Source: Sphingobacteriales bacterium 50-39 (GTDB lineage: Bacteria > Bacteroidota > Bacteroidia > Chitinophagales > Chitinophagaceae). From it: 64,000 bases of DNA. Shown here one piece after another: positions 43,933 through 53,227 of the stretch. The stretch is from NCBI GenBank assembly GCA_001898505.1, contig MKTZ01000027.1:432990-496989 (forward strand), read 5' to 3'. The notes beneath the pieces are model-generated. The model did not search any database and was not told the origin of the DNA. It worked only from the letters and a program-made list of their open reading frames with translations. Both the position numbers and the translations under genes were made by a program. Position 1 is the stretch's first letter. Each line of letters opens with the position of its first letter.

Positions 43933-44973
43933 ATGAAGGCCGACTGGTACAATCGAAACGCGATCAGGGTATTGACACATGCGGCGGTATGGGTGGTGGC
44001 GCTCTCGCTGCCTTACCTGCTCGACAGTCATCGGGGGGTGCACCGTCATGACAATGACGGGCGTGAAAGGGATTTCTTTTATCTCAATTTTTTCACCAGC
44101 ATATTGTGGATAGGTCCTTTTTATCTCAATGCTTATTTGCTCACTCCCCGCCTGTTCCTTCGCCGGCAATACCTGGAGTATGCGTTGTACCTGGTACTAT
44201 TATTTGGTTGTATGCTGGTGATCCATATGTACCTCTTCAAATATGTCTTCTACCTGAACCATTTTAGTCCTTTAGGAGCGACTGGCTTTCTTCTTCCGGC
44301 ATTTTTATTGACGACAGCCATCAGCACCACATTCCGGGTGGTACGGGATAAGATGGAGACAGACAAGCGGGCGCAGGAGCGTCAGGAGGAAAACCTGAAG
44401 ACCGAACTGTCCTTTCTTCGAAGCCAGATCAACCCTCATTTTATTTTCAATATCCTCAACAACCTTGTAGCATTGGAACAGATGAAGTCGGAGGAATTGG
44501 GGCCTACCATACTAAAGCTGTCATCTCTGATGCAATATATGCTCTATGAGACGGATGAAGAGCGGGTGTCGCTGGGCAAGGAAATAGAATATCTCCAGAG
44601 CTATATCGATCTGCAACGGCAGCGCTTTGGCGAGAAGGTTCCTGTGACCGTATCGTTGGAAGCTCCTTCCGGATGGTATGAGATAGAGCCTATGCTGTTG
44701 ATCCCGTTCGTTGAAAATGCCTTTAAACATGGGGTAGGGATGATCGAGCAGCCTTGTATCGATATCCAGCTTAGTGTCAGAGGGGGTGTTCTGCATTTCG
44801 CCGTGCGCAATCGTTATAATCCTTCTTCTGCGGAAGTAAAGGACAGGACATCCGGCATTGGGTTGGGGAATGTCAGGCGGAGGCTTGGGTTGCTGTACGG
44901 AGACCAGCACGTACTGCAGATCACCCGGGACAAGGATTGGTTTATCGTATCGCTGGAGTTAAACTTACACTAA
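43933..44973 (+). CDS. LytS-type sensor histidine kinase (His_kinase family)
   Basis: The 346-residue protein has four membrane helices (residues about 10-140). A linker (DKMETDKRAQERQEENLKTEL) leads to a His_kinase domain with the phospho-acceptor histidine in QINPHFIFNILNNL near 173. The HATPase region has PFVENAFKHG near 259 and SGIGLGNVRRRLGLLYG near 317. Its stop overlaps the ATG of the LytTR gene as TAATG. It follows the outer-membrane barrel gene by 18 bp, so all three are likely co-transcribed. Confidence 0.93.
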   Translation: MKADWYNRNAIRVLTHAAVWVVALSLPYLLDSHRGVHRHDNDGRERDFFYLNFFTSILWIGPFYLNAYLLTPRLFLRRQYLEYALYLVLLFGCMLVIHMYLFKYVFYLNHFSPLGATGFLLPAFLLTTAISTTFRVVRDKMETDKRAQERQEENLKTELSFLRSQINPHFIFNILNNLVALEQMKSEELGPTILKLSSLMQYMLYETDEERVSLGKEIEYLQSYIDLQRQRFGEKVPVTVSLEAPSGWYEIEPMLLIPFVENAFKHGVGMIEQPCIDIQLSVRGGVLHFAVRNRYNPSSAEVKDRTSGIGLGNVRRRLGLLYGDQHVLQITRDKDWFIVSLELNLH

Positions 44974-45680
44974 TGCTTCGATGTATCGCCGTTGATGATG
45001 AGCCTCTTGCGTTGAGATTGCTGACGGAATATATCCGTAAGGTGACCTTTCTGGACCTGGTGGCTACCTGCGGGGATGCTTTTGAGGCGGCCCGTGTGCT
45101 GGAGGAGAAAGAGGTGGACCTTGTATTTATAGACATTCAAATGCCGGGCCTCACCGGTCTGCAATTTATCCAGAGCCTGATCCGGCGGCCCATGGTGATC
45201 CTTGTCACCGCCTATAAGAAGTTTGCTCCTGAAGGTTTTGACCTGGATGTCGTGGATTATCTGATAAAGCCCGTGGGGCTCGACAGATTTATGAAGGCTT
45301 GCCATAAGGCGCAGGAGCTGTATCAATTGCGTGCAAAGGCAGGACCTGGCGCTGGCGCTGCGGATTTTTTCTTTGTCAATGTGGATTACAGCCTGGTGAA
45401 GGTGTTGTTCAACGACGTCGTCTGGATCGAGAGCTCCGGGGACTATGTAAAGATCCATTTAAAGAGCATGCCCAAGCCTCTGCTGGTCCGGATGAGCGCC
45501 AAGACCCTGGAGGCCGAGCTGCCCGGTGATAAATTTATCAGGATACATAAATCTTATATCATAGCTGTGGCCAGCATTACTGCCGTGCGGAAGAGCAGCG
45601 TTTTTATCAATGACCTGGAGTTGCCGGTGGGTGAGACCTACCGAGAGGCCATCCGGCATTTGACGAGGCGGGATCTGTGA
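44973..45680 (+). CDS. LytTR-family response regulator
   Basis: The 235-residue protein has a receiver domain (CIAVDDEPLALRLLTEY, phospho-acceptor in DLVFIDIQMPG near 54, lysine in DYLIKPVG near 104) and a C-terminal LytTR domain (VVWIESSGDYVKIHL to FIRIHKSYIIAV). I chose the ATG at 44973, which overlaps the kinase stop, over an upstream in-frame start at 44937. It likely controls genes linked to the barrel protein. It ends 5 bp before the converging YncE-phosphoesterase gene. Confidence 0.93.
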   Translation: MLRCIAVDDEPLALRLLTEYIRKVTFLDLVATCGDAFEAARVLEEKEVDLVFIDIQMPGLTGLQFIQSLIRRPMVILVTAYKKFAPEGFDLDVVDYLIKPVGLDRFMKACHKAQELYQLRAKAGPGAGAADFFFVNVDYSLVKVLFNDVVWIESSGDYVKIHLKSMPKPLLVRMSAKTLEAELPGDKFIRIHKSYIIAVASITAVRKSSVFINDLELPVGETYREAIRHLTRRDL

Positions 45681-45685
45681 GAGCG

Positions 45686-48433
45686 CTAATCTCCTGTGTG
45701 CTTTTTCAGTGAGTTTTGCTGTTTATAGTGTTCTTCTCTTTGCTCGCCCTCGTCGTCCATTTCGGGGCCCTTCAGGATCTTTCGCCAGTCTGTATTCTTG
45801 TGGTAGCGTTTCATAGCCTGCTGTGTATCGAATACTTCTTTGGATGGAAATACCAGGGTATAGGGCGTAAAATCCGGGTGGTCGGTGAAAAAGTCCTGTA
45901 GCAATGTTGCTGTGGCGTCGTATTGATTTACATAAGGAACATTGAGGATCGTGTAGATGGTTTTCAGGATCGATCCGAAGTTGGCGTGTACATGGGAGGT
46001 ATATCCCTTCTTTACGTAGGGGCCGGCCAGCATGAGGACACTTCGGTGGGCATCGATATGATCTACGCCCCCCTGTGGGTCGTCTTCCGTGATTACCACC
46101 AGCATATGTTTCCAGTAGGGGGTCCGGGAAAGAAAATGGAGAATCCTGCCAATGGCGAGGTCGTTGTCTGCGACATAGGAATGACGATAGGGGTAGCCAT
46201 CTGCCGGTCGCGGCCCCGCCGTATGATCGTTGGGCACTTGCATAGTGATAAGCCGGGGGAGGGGCTGTTTCCCTTTGAGCCACATCCGGGTGAATTCGGA
46301 TTCAAACTGATCCATCCGGAATTGATCCGGGATATTCGTGTTGAAGCCTGCGTAGTTGTGGCTTGTCCTTGGCCAGAGCGCCTTTTGCATGGGCACCATG
46401 ACGGCGTGGGCGGCGCCTGTGGCCGTATCATTCCATTCCTCCCGCACATGGGCCGTTTCGTTGGCTTCGCCGAAATTGTAAAAAGAGACATGGCTTCGTT
46501 CAAGGGCTTCCCATAGTCCGCCTCTTTCCGCATAATCTTCGGGGTCCATACTGCCCGTGCTGCCGGGGAATCTTCTGCCCGAGGCTTTGGAGAAGATATT
46601 TGCCGTCTTGGTGACGTCGGAGTTTGCTTCTACCCATTCATTGGGGATCACTCCCATCATCCAATGGTGGCCATGGATGGATGCGTCGCTGTCACAGTAG
46701 TAATTATCGGAGAAGGCGAACTGTTGCGCCAGCTTTAGATGATTGGGCGAAACGTTGACTTTGTAGAGGGTCTTGTCTTTTTCGATGATATTCACGCCGA
46801 TGCCAAAACGCGCCAGGCTGGTGTCGCCGTTGCCTGACGGGAGCTGCCCCAGCATTTCGTCGTATGTCCTGTTCTCTTTGGTGATATAAACGATGTAACG
46901 GATGGGGCTTTTGCGTATGTCCTGCAAAGGAGGTAAGGGGTTTTTGCCGTCGTCCGTAATATTTGTTGTAGTGAAGGTATTTTCGATAGTCTGTTTTGTA
47001 TAGGCTGTCAGCTGCTGCTGGTCGGGCATGGGGATCTTTTGAAAAGTGGCCAGCTGGATATCCCCTATATAGGTACCCTGGACAGGCGTCGTGAAATGTG
47101 CGCCCCCATTGGGGCCTGCTCCATAGCCGCGACAGGACACTGTGTAGAGTGTTTTTTCGTCGTTGCTCAGCTGTACCCTGGTTGGCCCCCAGCCTGTAGG
47201 GATGAGACCCTTTGTAATTCCTTCTTCTACGTCGACTACTGCAATGGCATTGAAGCCAAGCAAAGCGACATAGAGCGTCTTTTCGTCCCTGCTTAGGGTG
47301 ATGCCGAACGGCAGATATCCCCTGTAGTGATCGATCTGGCTATCCACATGGATAGGGATATGGCGGACGATCTTGTGCGCCCGGTAATCGATGACCGTGA
47401 TATTATCATTGGTGGCATTGCTCACGTATGCGTACTTACTGCCCACGGCGAGTGAGTTGGGGCTGGCGCCGCCTACCACTTCTGCTCCTTCCACCATCTG
47501 TCCGATGGTATAACCGGGTTTGTACTTGTCCGTCACCTTGTTGTTCGCCAGATCGACGGCATATACGCTCATGGCCTCCGGCGCCAGGGGGCTGCCGACG
47601 CCGGGGATCTTTTTCCCGTGCCAGGTGTATCCGTCGATGGCTTCCTTTGTACCGTTGCCATAAGGGTGGAAGGGCAGCAAAGAGCTGTCATAATTCCTGG
47701 GGGTAAGGCCCGTGAGGAGCGGATAGTCGTACATGCCTACATTGGCGACAAAGGCAGTTTGGTGGTCCGGGCTGATAGCCAGGCCAAAAGGTTGCCGGCC
47801 CGTTGGTATGGACGCTGTAATGTGGCGGGTGTTCAAATCGATGCGTACCAGGCGGAAGTTGCCCCTATCGAGCACCAGCAGTTCGTGCTGCGGCTGATCC
47901 AGTAGAAGATCGGAGGTAAAACTATCCTGGTAGTCGATGCCGTCCATCGCGCCGTTGAGTGAGATGGAGTCCAATTTTTTTAAGGTGGCTATATCATATA
48001 TTATCACCGCTCCATTGTCGCCACCGCTGAGGTAGACAGTTTTGGAGTCCGGTGAGAACGCCACACCCAGGAAGGAGCCCCGGGAAAGTGGAGAAGGTAT
48101 GCTGCCATCATAGCTGGGTACCCGGATATTGGCAAGGGTGGCATTGTTGATGATCGTAAAGACGCCATCGTGCAAGGTCACCGTCGTTGTCCCGTCGGGG
48201 GATACAGCCATACCAAATGGATCGTGGGTGATGGTAATGGCGGTGCCGGCCGGGGTAACATATCGTCCGCTGGGGAGTACGCTTCTGCCGGCCGTGTCGA
48301 TATGGGCGAAGTCATTTTTCGCCGGAACCGTGAGTATTGGATATGTTTTTTGTGCTCCAGCACTTGTGGCGAAGAGGGTAATGAGGGATACGATAGAGAA
48401 TCTGGCGGGAATGTGGCGGAACAGGCGGCGCAT
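45686..48433 (-). CDS. YncE-like propeller fused to AlkP-type phosphoesterase domain
   Basis: The protein, about 915 residues from the ATG at 48433, has a signal peptide (FSIVSLITLFATSAGAQ). A YncE-like seven-bladed propeller covers residues about 40-480 (DPFGMAVSPDGTTTVTL, GVAFSPDSKTVYLSGGDNGA, ITLSRDEKTLYVALLGFNAI). A phosphoesterase domain follows (PF04185 class), with VYITKENRTYDEMLGQLP near 530 and VVITEDDPQGGVDHIDAHR near 800. The domain family hydrolyses phosphate esters, in some members phospholipids. An ATG at 48514 would add 27 residues before the signal peptide and is less likely. Bacteroidota carry this fusion widely; its substrate is unknown. Confidence 0.9.
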   Translation of the reverse strand: MRRLFRHIPARFSIVSLITLFATSAGAQKTYPILTVPAKNDFAHIDTAGRSVLPSGRYVTPAGTAITITHDPFGMAVSPDGTTTVTLHDGVFTIINNATLANIRVPSYDGSIPSPLSRGSFLGVAFSPDSKTVYLSGGDNGAVIIYDIATLKKLDSISLNGAMDGIDYQDSFTSDLLLDQPQHELLVLDRGNFRLVRIDLNTRHITASIPTGRQPFGLAISPDHQTAFVANVGMYDYPLLTGLTPRNYDSSLLPFHPYGNGTKEAIDGYTWHGKKIPGVGSPLAPEAMSVYAVDLANNKVTDKYKPGYTIGQMVEGAEVVGGASPNSLAVGSKYAYVSNATNDNITVIDYRAHKIVRHIPIHVDSQIDHYRGYLPFGITLSRDEKTLYVALLGFNAIAVVDVEEGITKGLIPTGWGPTRVQLSNDEKTLYTVSCRGYGAGPNGGAHFTTPVQGTYIGDIQLATFQKIPMPDQQQLTAYTKQTIENTFTTTNITDDGKNPLPPLQDIRKSPIRYIVYITKENRTYDEMLGQLPSGNGDTSLARFGIGVNIIEKDKTLYKVNVSPNHLKLAQQFAFSDNYYCDSDASIHGHHWMMGVIPNEWVEANSDVTKTANIFSKASGRRFPGSTGSMDPEDYAERGGLWEALERSHVSFYNFGEANETAHVREEWNDTATGAAHAVMVPMQKALWPRTSHNYAGFNTNIPDQFRMDQFESEFTRMWLKGKQPLPRLITMQVPNDHTAGPRPADGYPYRHSYVADNDLAIGRILHFLSRTPYWKHMLVVITEDDPQGGVDHIDAHRSVLMLAGPYVKKGYTSHVHANFGSILKTIYTILNVPYVNQYDATATLLQDFFTDHPDFTPYTLVFPSKEVFDTQQAMKRYHKNTDWRKILKGPEMDDEGEQREEHYKQQNSLKKHTGD

Positions 48434-48537
48434 GCGACAGGATTTTAGCAATGTTTTCAAAATGGAAAAATAGGAAAGTCCTGCCGGATGACCATTCAAT
48501 TGGGCAGAATTCATGATAAAATCATTTACTTTAACGC

Positions 48538-49476
48538 ATGAAACAGTTATTCATCATTCTTGTTGCCGCCCTGGTGTCCGGCCGCGGTGTTGCACAAAAC
48601 GATTCCCTGACCTTATCGAAAGCTAAATGGTCCTCTAAAACCCTTGCCAGGGGAGCGGTATGGCGATCCGTTCATTTTACCCATAACGATCTTTTTGGCT
48701 CCAATGAAGAGATCAACATCATCGAGATAACGAAGAAGGGATTACGGGATGTCCGACTGGTCGTCGCTCATTCGGACTCTTTGGAAAAGACCTCCCAACT
48801 GGCCAGTACGCGGCATGCCTTGGCGGGGATCAATGGAAGCTTTTTCAAGATGCGCGGTCCCGACCCTGACAATCGCCGTGATCTGAACGGGGTGCCAAAG
48901 CTCGAGCCCTCCCGGCTGGCAGTGAATCGCAGCGTCGTATACATCCGGGAGCATGACTCGGTCATTGCGGAGAATCCTGTTAGGAAAGATCACAAGCGTC
49001 AAAGAGATGAGCAGGGGTCGATTGTCCTTAGCGATACCGGCGTGTCGATCATCGAGTGCGACTCTCTGGACCTGAACTGGGAACATCATATTATCGCCAG
49101 AGATGTTATGAGTACCGGTCCGTTGCTATTGCTTTCCGGCCTTGAATTGTCTATTCCGAACGATGCTTTTTGCCGTAACAGGCATCCACGTACGGCCGTG
49201 GGCAGGAAGGCGGATGGCACTGTCGTGTTGCTGGTAGTTGATGGGCGAGCTGCCGAGTCGGCGGGTATGAGCATTCCGGAGTTGCAGCGGACCATGCGGT
49301 GGCTGGGGTGTGTCGATGCGATCAACCTGGATGGAGGCGGCAGTAGCGCTATGTATATCAGGGGCGAGCCGTATGACGGGGTTGTCAGCTATCCCAGTGA
49401 TAATAAGAAGTGGGATCATGAGGGAGAGCGTGAGGTAGCGAATGTCCTTTTGCTGGAGAGCAGGGCTGTTCGTTAG
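48538..49476 (+). CDS. Phosphodiester glycosidase family protein (NAGPA domain)
   Basis: The 312-residue protein has a signal peptide (LFIILVAALVSGRGVAQ) and the NAGPA fold. Landmarks are HALAGINGSFFKM near 100, RHPRTAVGRKADGTVVLLVVDGR near 220, SAGMSIPELQRTMRWLG near 245, and AINLDGGGSSAMYI near 262. The domain removes covering GlcNAc-type phosphodiesters in its mammalian relative; bacterial members act on sugar phosphodiesters of cell-wall polymers. The tail (REVANVLLL) overlaps the rhomboid gene's end by 4 bp. It is divergent from the YncE-phosphoesterase gene. Confidence 0.9.
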   Translation: MKQLFIILVAALVSGRGVAQNDSLTLSKAKWSSKTLARGAVWRSVHFTHNDLFGSNEEINIIEITKKGLRDVRLVVAHSDSLEKTSQLASTRHALAGINGSFFKMRGPDPDNRRDLNGVPKLEPSRLAVNRSVVYIREHDSVIAENPVRKDHKRQRDEQGSIVLSDTGVSIIECDSLDLNWEHHIIARDVMSTGPLLLLSGLELSIPNDAFCRNRHPRTAVGRKADGTVVLLVVDGRAAESAGMSIPELQRTMRWLGCVDAINLDGGGSSAMYIRGEPYDGVVSYPSDNKKWDHEGEREVANVLLLESRAVR

Positions 49477-50315
49477 CGGAGCTTCTTCGAATAGGATTCC
49501 AGGGTCTTTTTTTCCTGTCTGTTCAGGCTGTTCATTCCTTTTTTGCTGATCTTCTCCAGGATACGGTCTACCTCCTCCTGCTGGTCGGCGCGCTCGGCGT
49601 TGTATCGGTGGTCGATGTTGTAGAAGTCGCGATGGGTCTTGTAGAAAAGGTTATCCACGAACAATATCTGCGGGCGGGTGATGATGAAATAGATAAAGAG
49701 CAGCGAGGGGATCATGATGATCAGGATCTTGCCGTAATTTTCCACCAGGGAGGCTGGATGCATCACCAATGCGAGGATCATGCCTATCAGTGCGCCGCCC
49801 AGATGCGCTTCGTGTCCTATATTGATCTTTTTTGAGCGTATGCCATAAATGCTGATCAACACATAGGCCAGGGCATATATCCAGGCAGGGAAAGAGATGG
49901 GGATCAGGAAAAGGCCGATGCGCGCGTCAGGGAACAGGGCCACCGAGGCGAACATGACACCGCAGACGGCGCCCGATGCGCCGACGGAGCTATAGTCACC
50001 GTGGTGACGGTGGATGAACAGGGTCAGCAGGTTGCCTCCAACGAGGCTGGCAAAATAGATGAGGAGGAAGCCCAGGCTGCCCAGTCCGGATTCTACCGGC
50101 CCGCTGAAGAAATACAGGCTGAACATGTTGAATAGGAGGTGGGTCCAGCTGACGTGGAGGAACCCGGATGTGACCAGCCTCTTGTAGTCCTTGTACAAGA
50201 GGATCCTATCAACTTGAAATTCATAGTGTTCGAAAAAAAGGCTATTGGTAAGTCCCTTGTAGGATACCAGGATGTTGACGATGATGATGAGGAAAAGGAA
50301 GATGGACGCGCTCAT
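49473..50315 (-). CDS. Rhomboid-family intramembrane serine protease
   Basis: The 280-residue protein has six membrane helices with the catalytic serine in SVGASGAVCGVMFASV near 115 and the catalytic histidine in GHEAHLGGALIG near 171. The WTHLLFNMFSLYFF block in helix 2 includes the conserved His/Asn oxyanion region. The C-terminal cytoplasmic tail (residues 210-280) is charged, with EEVDRILEKISKKGMNSL, resembling tails in other Bacteroidota rhomboids. It cleaves transmembrane helices of other proteins. Its substrate is unknown. Confidence 0.92.
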   Translation of the reverse strand: MSASIFLFLIIIVNILVSYKGLTNSLFFEHYEFQVDRILLYKDYKRLVTSGFLHVSWTHLLFNMFSLYFFSGPVESGLGSLGFLLIYFASLVGGNLLTLFIHRHHGDYSSVGASGAVCGVMFASVALFPDARIGLFLIPISFPAWIYALAYVLISIYGIRSKKINIGHEAHLGGALIGMILALVMHPASLVENYGKILIIMIPSLLFIYFIITRPQILFVDNLFYKTHRDFYNIDHRYNAERADQQEEVDRILEKISKKGMNSLNRQEKKTLESYSKKLR

Positions 50316-50366
50316 GGTTTATTCGTGTTGCCGACCGAAATTTAATATAAAAAAACGACAGGAACT

Positions 50367-52028
50367 ATGAAGAATATTTATGACGCCATTATTGTCGGCT
50401 CGGGCATCAGCGGAGGATGGGCCGCCAAGGAGCTTTGCGAGAGAGGGTTGAAAGTACTGCTGCTGGAACGTGGCCGTCCTGTCGAGCATCCCAACTATCC
50501 TACGGCTACCATGAATCCGTGGGATTTCGAACATCGCCTGAAGCTTACGGCCGAGGATATAAAAAGCCATCCCATACAGAGCCGTCATTTTTCATTTAAA
50601 GAAGACACCAAGCATTTTTATATCAAGGACCTGGAGAACCCTTATGAGGAGGCCAGGCGATATGACTGGATAAGAGGGGATATTGTCGGCGGCCGCTCGT
50701 TGCTCTGGGGCAGGGCCTGCTACCGGTGGAGCGATCTTGATTTCGAGGCCAACTTAAAAGACGGGCATGGTGTGGACTGGCCTATACGATATAAAGATCT
50801 GGCCCCCTGGTATGACTATGTGGAAAAGTTTATTGGCGTCAGCGGTAACAAGGATGGTATTGCTCATTTGCCTGACGGTCAATTTTTGCCGCCTTTTGAG
50901 ATGAACTGTGTGGAGAAGGATTTCGCTGCCAGGGTAGGGGGGAAATATAATGACAGGCGTGTGATCATGGGCAGGACTGCCAATCTTACCAGCCCGGTGA
51001 AAGGACGCGGGCAATGTCAGGCCAGGAATCTTTGTCACCGGGGATGTCCTTATGGCGCCTATTTTAGCACCAATGCCAGCACGCTGCCCGCGGCGCATGC
51101 CACCGGCAATCTCACGCTTCGTCCATATTCGCTGGTGAACCGGGTGCTTTATGATGAACAGCGGGGCAGGGCCAGCGGTGTGGAGATCATCGATACACAG
51201 ACAAAACAAACCGAGGAGCTTTATGGCCGCCTGATCTTTTTAAATGCCGCCACGCTGGCCACCGCCTTTATATTGCTTAATAGCACCAGCCGGCGTTTCC
51301 CTAACGGGCTGGGTAATGGCAGCGACCAGGTTGGGCGCAACCTGATGGATCATCACAAGGGCGTGGTCGTTACGGCCGATGTTGCTGGGTTTGAAGACAG
51401 CTATTACTATGGCCGCCGTCCGGCTCCTATTTATATTCCACGATTCCGGAACATCGGGAGTCAGTCGACGGGCTTCTTACGTGGATATCATTTCGGGGGT
51501 GAGGCTTATCGCAGCAGGGGCGGGTCTGATATGGGTATTGGCGCTAGTCTGAAGGAGGCGGCTTCGCAGGCCGGGCCGTGGCATGTCGAGCTGTATGCTT
51601 ATGGGGAATGTTTGCCTTATGGGGACAATCGGGTGACGCTGCATCCTACGAAAAAGGATTCCTTCGGCCGGCCGCAACTGGTTATTGATTGCCATTTCAG
51701 GGAGAATGAAAAAGCTATGCATGCGGATATGATCGCCACCGCTAAAGATATACTTACGACGACAGGCTATACCAATATACGGGTGTCGGCCGAGATGAGC
51801 TTTCCCGGCAATGCGAATCATGAGATGGGGGTTGCGCGTATGGGAAGGGACCCACGCACCAGCGTGCTGAATGCCTATAACCAGATGCATGAGGCTCCCA
51901 ATGTATTTATCACCGACGGCAGCTGTATGACTTCCAGCGCCTGTCTCAATCCCAGCCTGACCTATATGGCGCTGACCGCAAGAGCCTGTGATTACGCGGT
52001 GCGGGAATTGAGGCGAGGAAAGATATAG
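50367..52028 (+). CDS. GMC-family FAD oxidoreductase
   Basis: The 553-residue protein starts with the FAD Rossmann motif AIIVGSGISGGWAAKEL and LLLERGRPVEHP. The GMC segment DIVGGRSLLWGRACYRWSD lies near 105, and the active-site region FPGNANHEMGVARMGRDP near 478 holds the His. The conserved C-terminal FITDGSCMTSSACLNPSLTYMAL follows. The family oxidises sugars and alcohols. A cysteine cluster (QCQARNLCHRGCPYG) near 215 is typical of the Bacteroidota gluconate/glucoside 3-dehydrogenase-like branch. The usual small subunit (gluconate 2-dehydrogenase subunit 3) and cytochrome are not encoded beside it. No signal peptide is obvious. Confidence 0.88.
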   Translation: MKNIYDAIIVGSGISGGWAAKELCERGLKVLLLERGRPVEHPNYPTATMNPWDFEHRLKLTAEDIKSHPIQSRHFSFKEDTKHFYIKDLENPYEEARRYDWIRGDIVGGRSLLWGRACYRWSDLDFEANLKDGHGVDWPIRYKDLAPWYDYVEKFIGVSGNKDGIAHLPDGQFLPPFEMNCVEKDFAARVGGKYNDRRVIMGRTANLTSPVKGRGQCQARNLCHRGCPYGAYFSTNASTLPAAHATGNLTLRPYSLVNRVLYDEQRGRASGVEIIDTQTKQTEELYGRLIFLNAATLATAFILLNSTSRRFPNGLGNGSDQVGRNLMDHHKGVVVTADVAGFEDSYYYGRRPAPIYIPRFRNIGSQSTGFLRGYHFGGEAYRSRGGSDMGIGASLKEAASQAGPWHVELYAYGECLPYGDNRVTLHPTKKDSFGRPQLVIDCHFRENEKAMHADMIATAKDILTTTGYTNIRVSAEMSFPGNANHEMGVARMGRDPRTSVLNAYNQMHEAPNVFITDGSCMTSSACLNPSLTYMALTARACDYAVRELRRGKI

Positions 52029-52120
52029 TGGGGATGTTTGACCCCAATGTCCTAATTCTTTCAACGGCAATGCCCTTGGCATTAAATTTTATGGGGATAT
52101 AAAAATCAAACAATGTGATT

Positions 52121-53104
52121 ATGAAAACGAGACTAAATGTGGGAATTGCTACTGCGGGTATTGCCGTCCTGCTGTTAGCGGGATGCGTGTCCAGTAAAAA
52201 GTATAAGTCATCGCAGGCCGCGTTACAGCAAATGAGAAATGACAGCGCTCAGCTGGCCCAGCAGGTGTCTTCCCTCAACGCGAATGTGCAATCCCTACAG
52301 GATAAAAATAATGCCCTGCAACGCTCGCTCGATAGTAGTACCAATAGTTATGCCGTCCAGCAAAAGAACCTTGGTTATTATCAGAACTATTTTAAACAGC
52401 AGCAAAGCAATGCTTCGCAGATGAGCGATGAATTGAAAGGTGCGTTATCACAGGCCGGAGTGGCCAATGGAGATGTCCAGATGGTAAATAATACCATTTA
52501 TGTTCGGCTGGATGAAAATGCGGTCTTTAAAAAGAACAGCACGGTCGTTACCACCTCCGGCAAGCAGGCATTGAATAATATTGCCGATGTCATTAAAAAG
52601 CAGAGTGATGTCAATGTCTTTGTGAATGACGGCGATTCGTCCAGCGGTCAGGGGAGCATGGCCATGTCTTCGTCCGAAATGGGGAGTGCTACAATGGGAA
52701 GTGCTACGGCTGAAAATATGTCTGCCAGTGCAGCGCTGAGACACCACCGGACACACAAAGCGGTCAGTAAATCGACGATGGGAAATGATGCAACGGCTGG
52801 CGGAAGTCACCCCATGACGCATAAGAAGGTGCATCACAAATATTCATCCGAAGGATCATCTGCTACTTATTACAGCAATATGGGCAAATCATCCGCCAGC
52901 AAGTCGTGGATGTTGAAGCAGCATCGTATGGGTATGGTAGCGAACAGTTTCCTGCAAAAGGGTATCCCGAAAGTGAATATAACGATGAAGCAACCCGATA
53001 TGAATGGCAGCCAGCAAAATAACACTATCGCGGTTGTCATTATGCCCAAGATGAGCGATTTTAATCCACAGAACAGCACTTCGGCTATAGAAAATAATAA
53101 ATAG
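52121..53104 (+). CDS. OmpA-like lipoprotein with inserted Ser/Met/His-rich segment
   Basis: The 327-residue product starts with a lipoprotein signal (GIAVLLLAGCV, cysteine near 23) and a coiled coil (residues about 32-110, with SSLNANVQSLQDKNNALQRS). A sequence resembling the first half of an OmpA_C domain follows (IYVRLDENAVFKKNSTVV, ALNNIADVIKKQSDVNVFV). The second half seems to resume near residue 265 (SWMLKQHRMGMVANSFLQKG, NNTIAVVIMPKM). Between them is a low-complexity insert of about 85 residues, rich in Ser, Met, Lys and His. The peptidoglycan-binding TD...R residues are not visible. I used the ATG at 52121; a GTG lies two codons upstream. A strong hairpin terminator follows. Confidence 0.72.
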   Translation: MKTRLNVGIATAGIAVLLLAGCVSSKKYKSSQAALQQMRNDSAQLAQQVSSLNANVQSLQDKNNALQRSLDSSTNSYAVQQKNLGYYQNYFKQQQSNASQMSDELKGALSQAGVANGDVQMVNNTIYVRLDENAVFKKNSTVVTTSGKQALNNIADVIKKQSDVNVFVNDGDSSSGQGSMAMSSSEMGSATMGSATAENMSASAALRHHRTHKAVSKSTMGNDATAGGSHPMTHKKVHHKYSSEGSSATYYSNMGKSSASKSWMLKQHRMGMVANSFLQKGIPKVNITMKQPDMNGSQQNNTIAVVIMPKMSDFNPQNSTSAIENNK

Positions 53105-53130
53105 TTTTTGTTTAGAGTGTAGTTTGGCGG

Positions 53131-53158
53131 GCCTCCCGAAAGCAGCGGGAGGCTTTTT
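53131..53158 (+). terminator. Intrinsic terminator after the OmpA-like gene
   Basis: GCCTCCCG and CGGGAGGC form a perfect 8-bp stem around an AAAGCAG loop, followed directly by TTTTT. It lies 26 bp after the OmpA-like stop and 70 bp before the oxidoreductase gene, so it separates the two units. Confidence 0.85.
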
Positions 53159-53227
53159 ATATTCCGCTTGTGGTCGGTTTGAGAAAATGCCGTACATTCA
53201 ATATCATCCATTAAAAAAGCCTGTTAT

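Noticed and set aside
52069..52092. AATGCC-CTT-GGCATT followed by AAATTTT after the GMC gene
   Set aside because: It could be a weak terminator, but six A/T-rich pairs give poor support.
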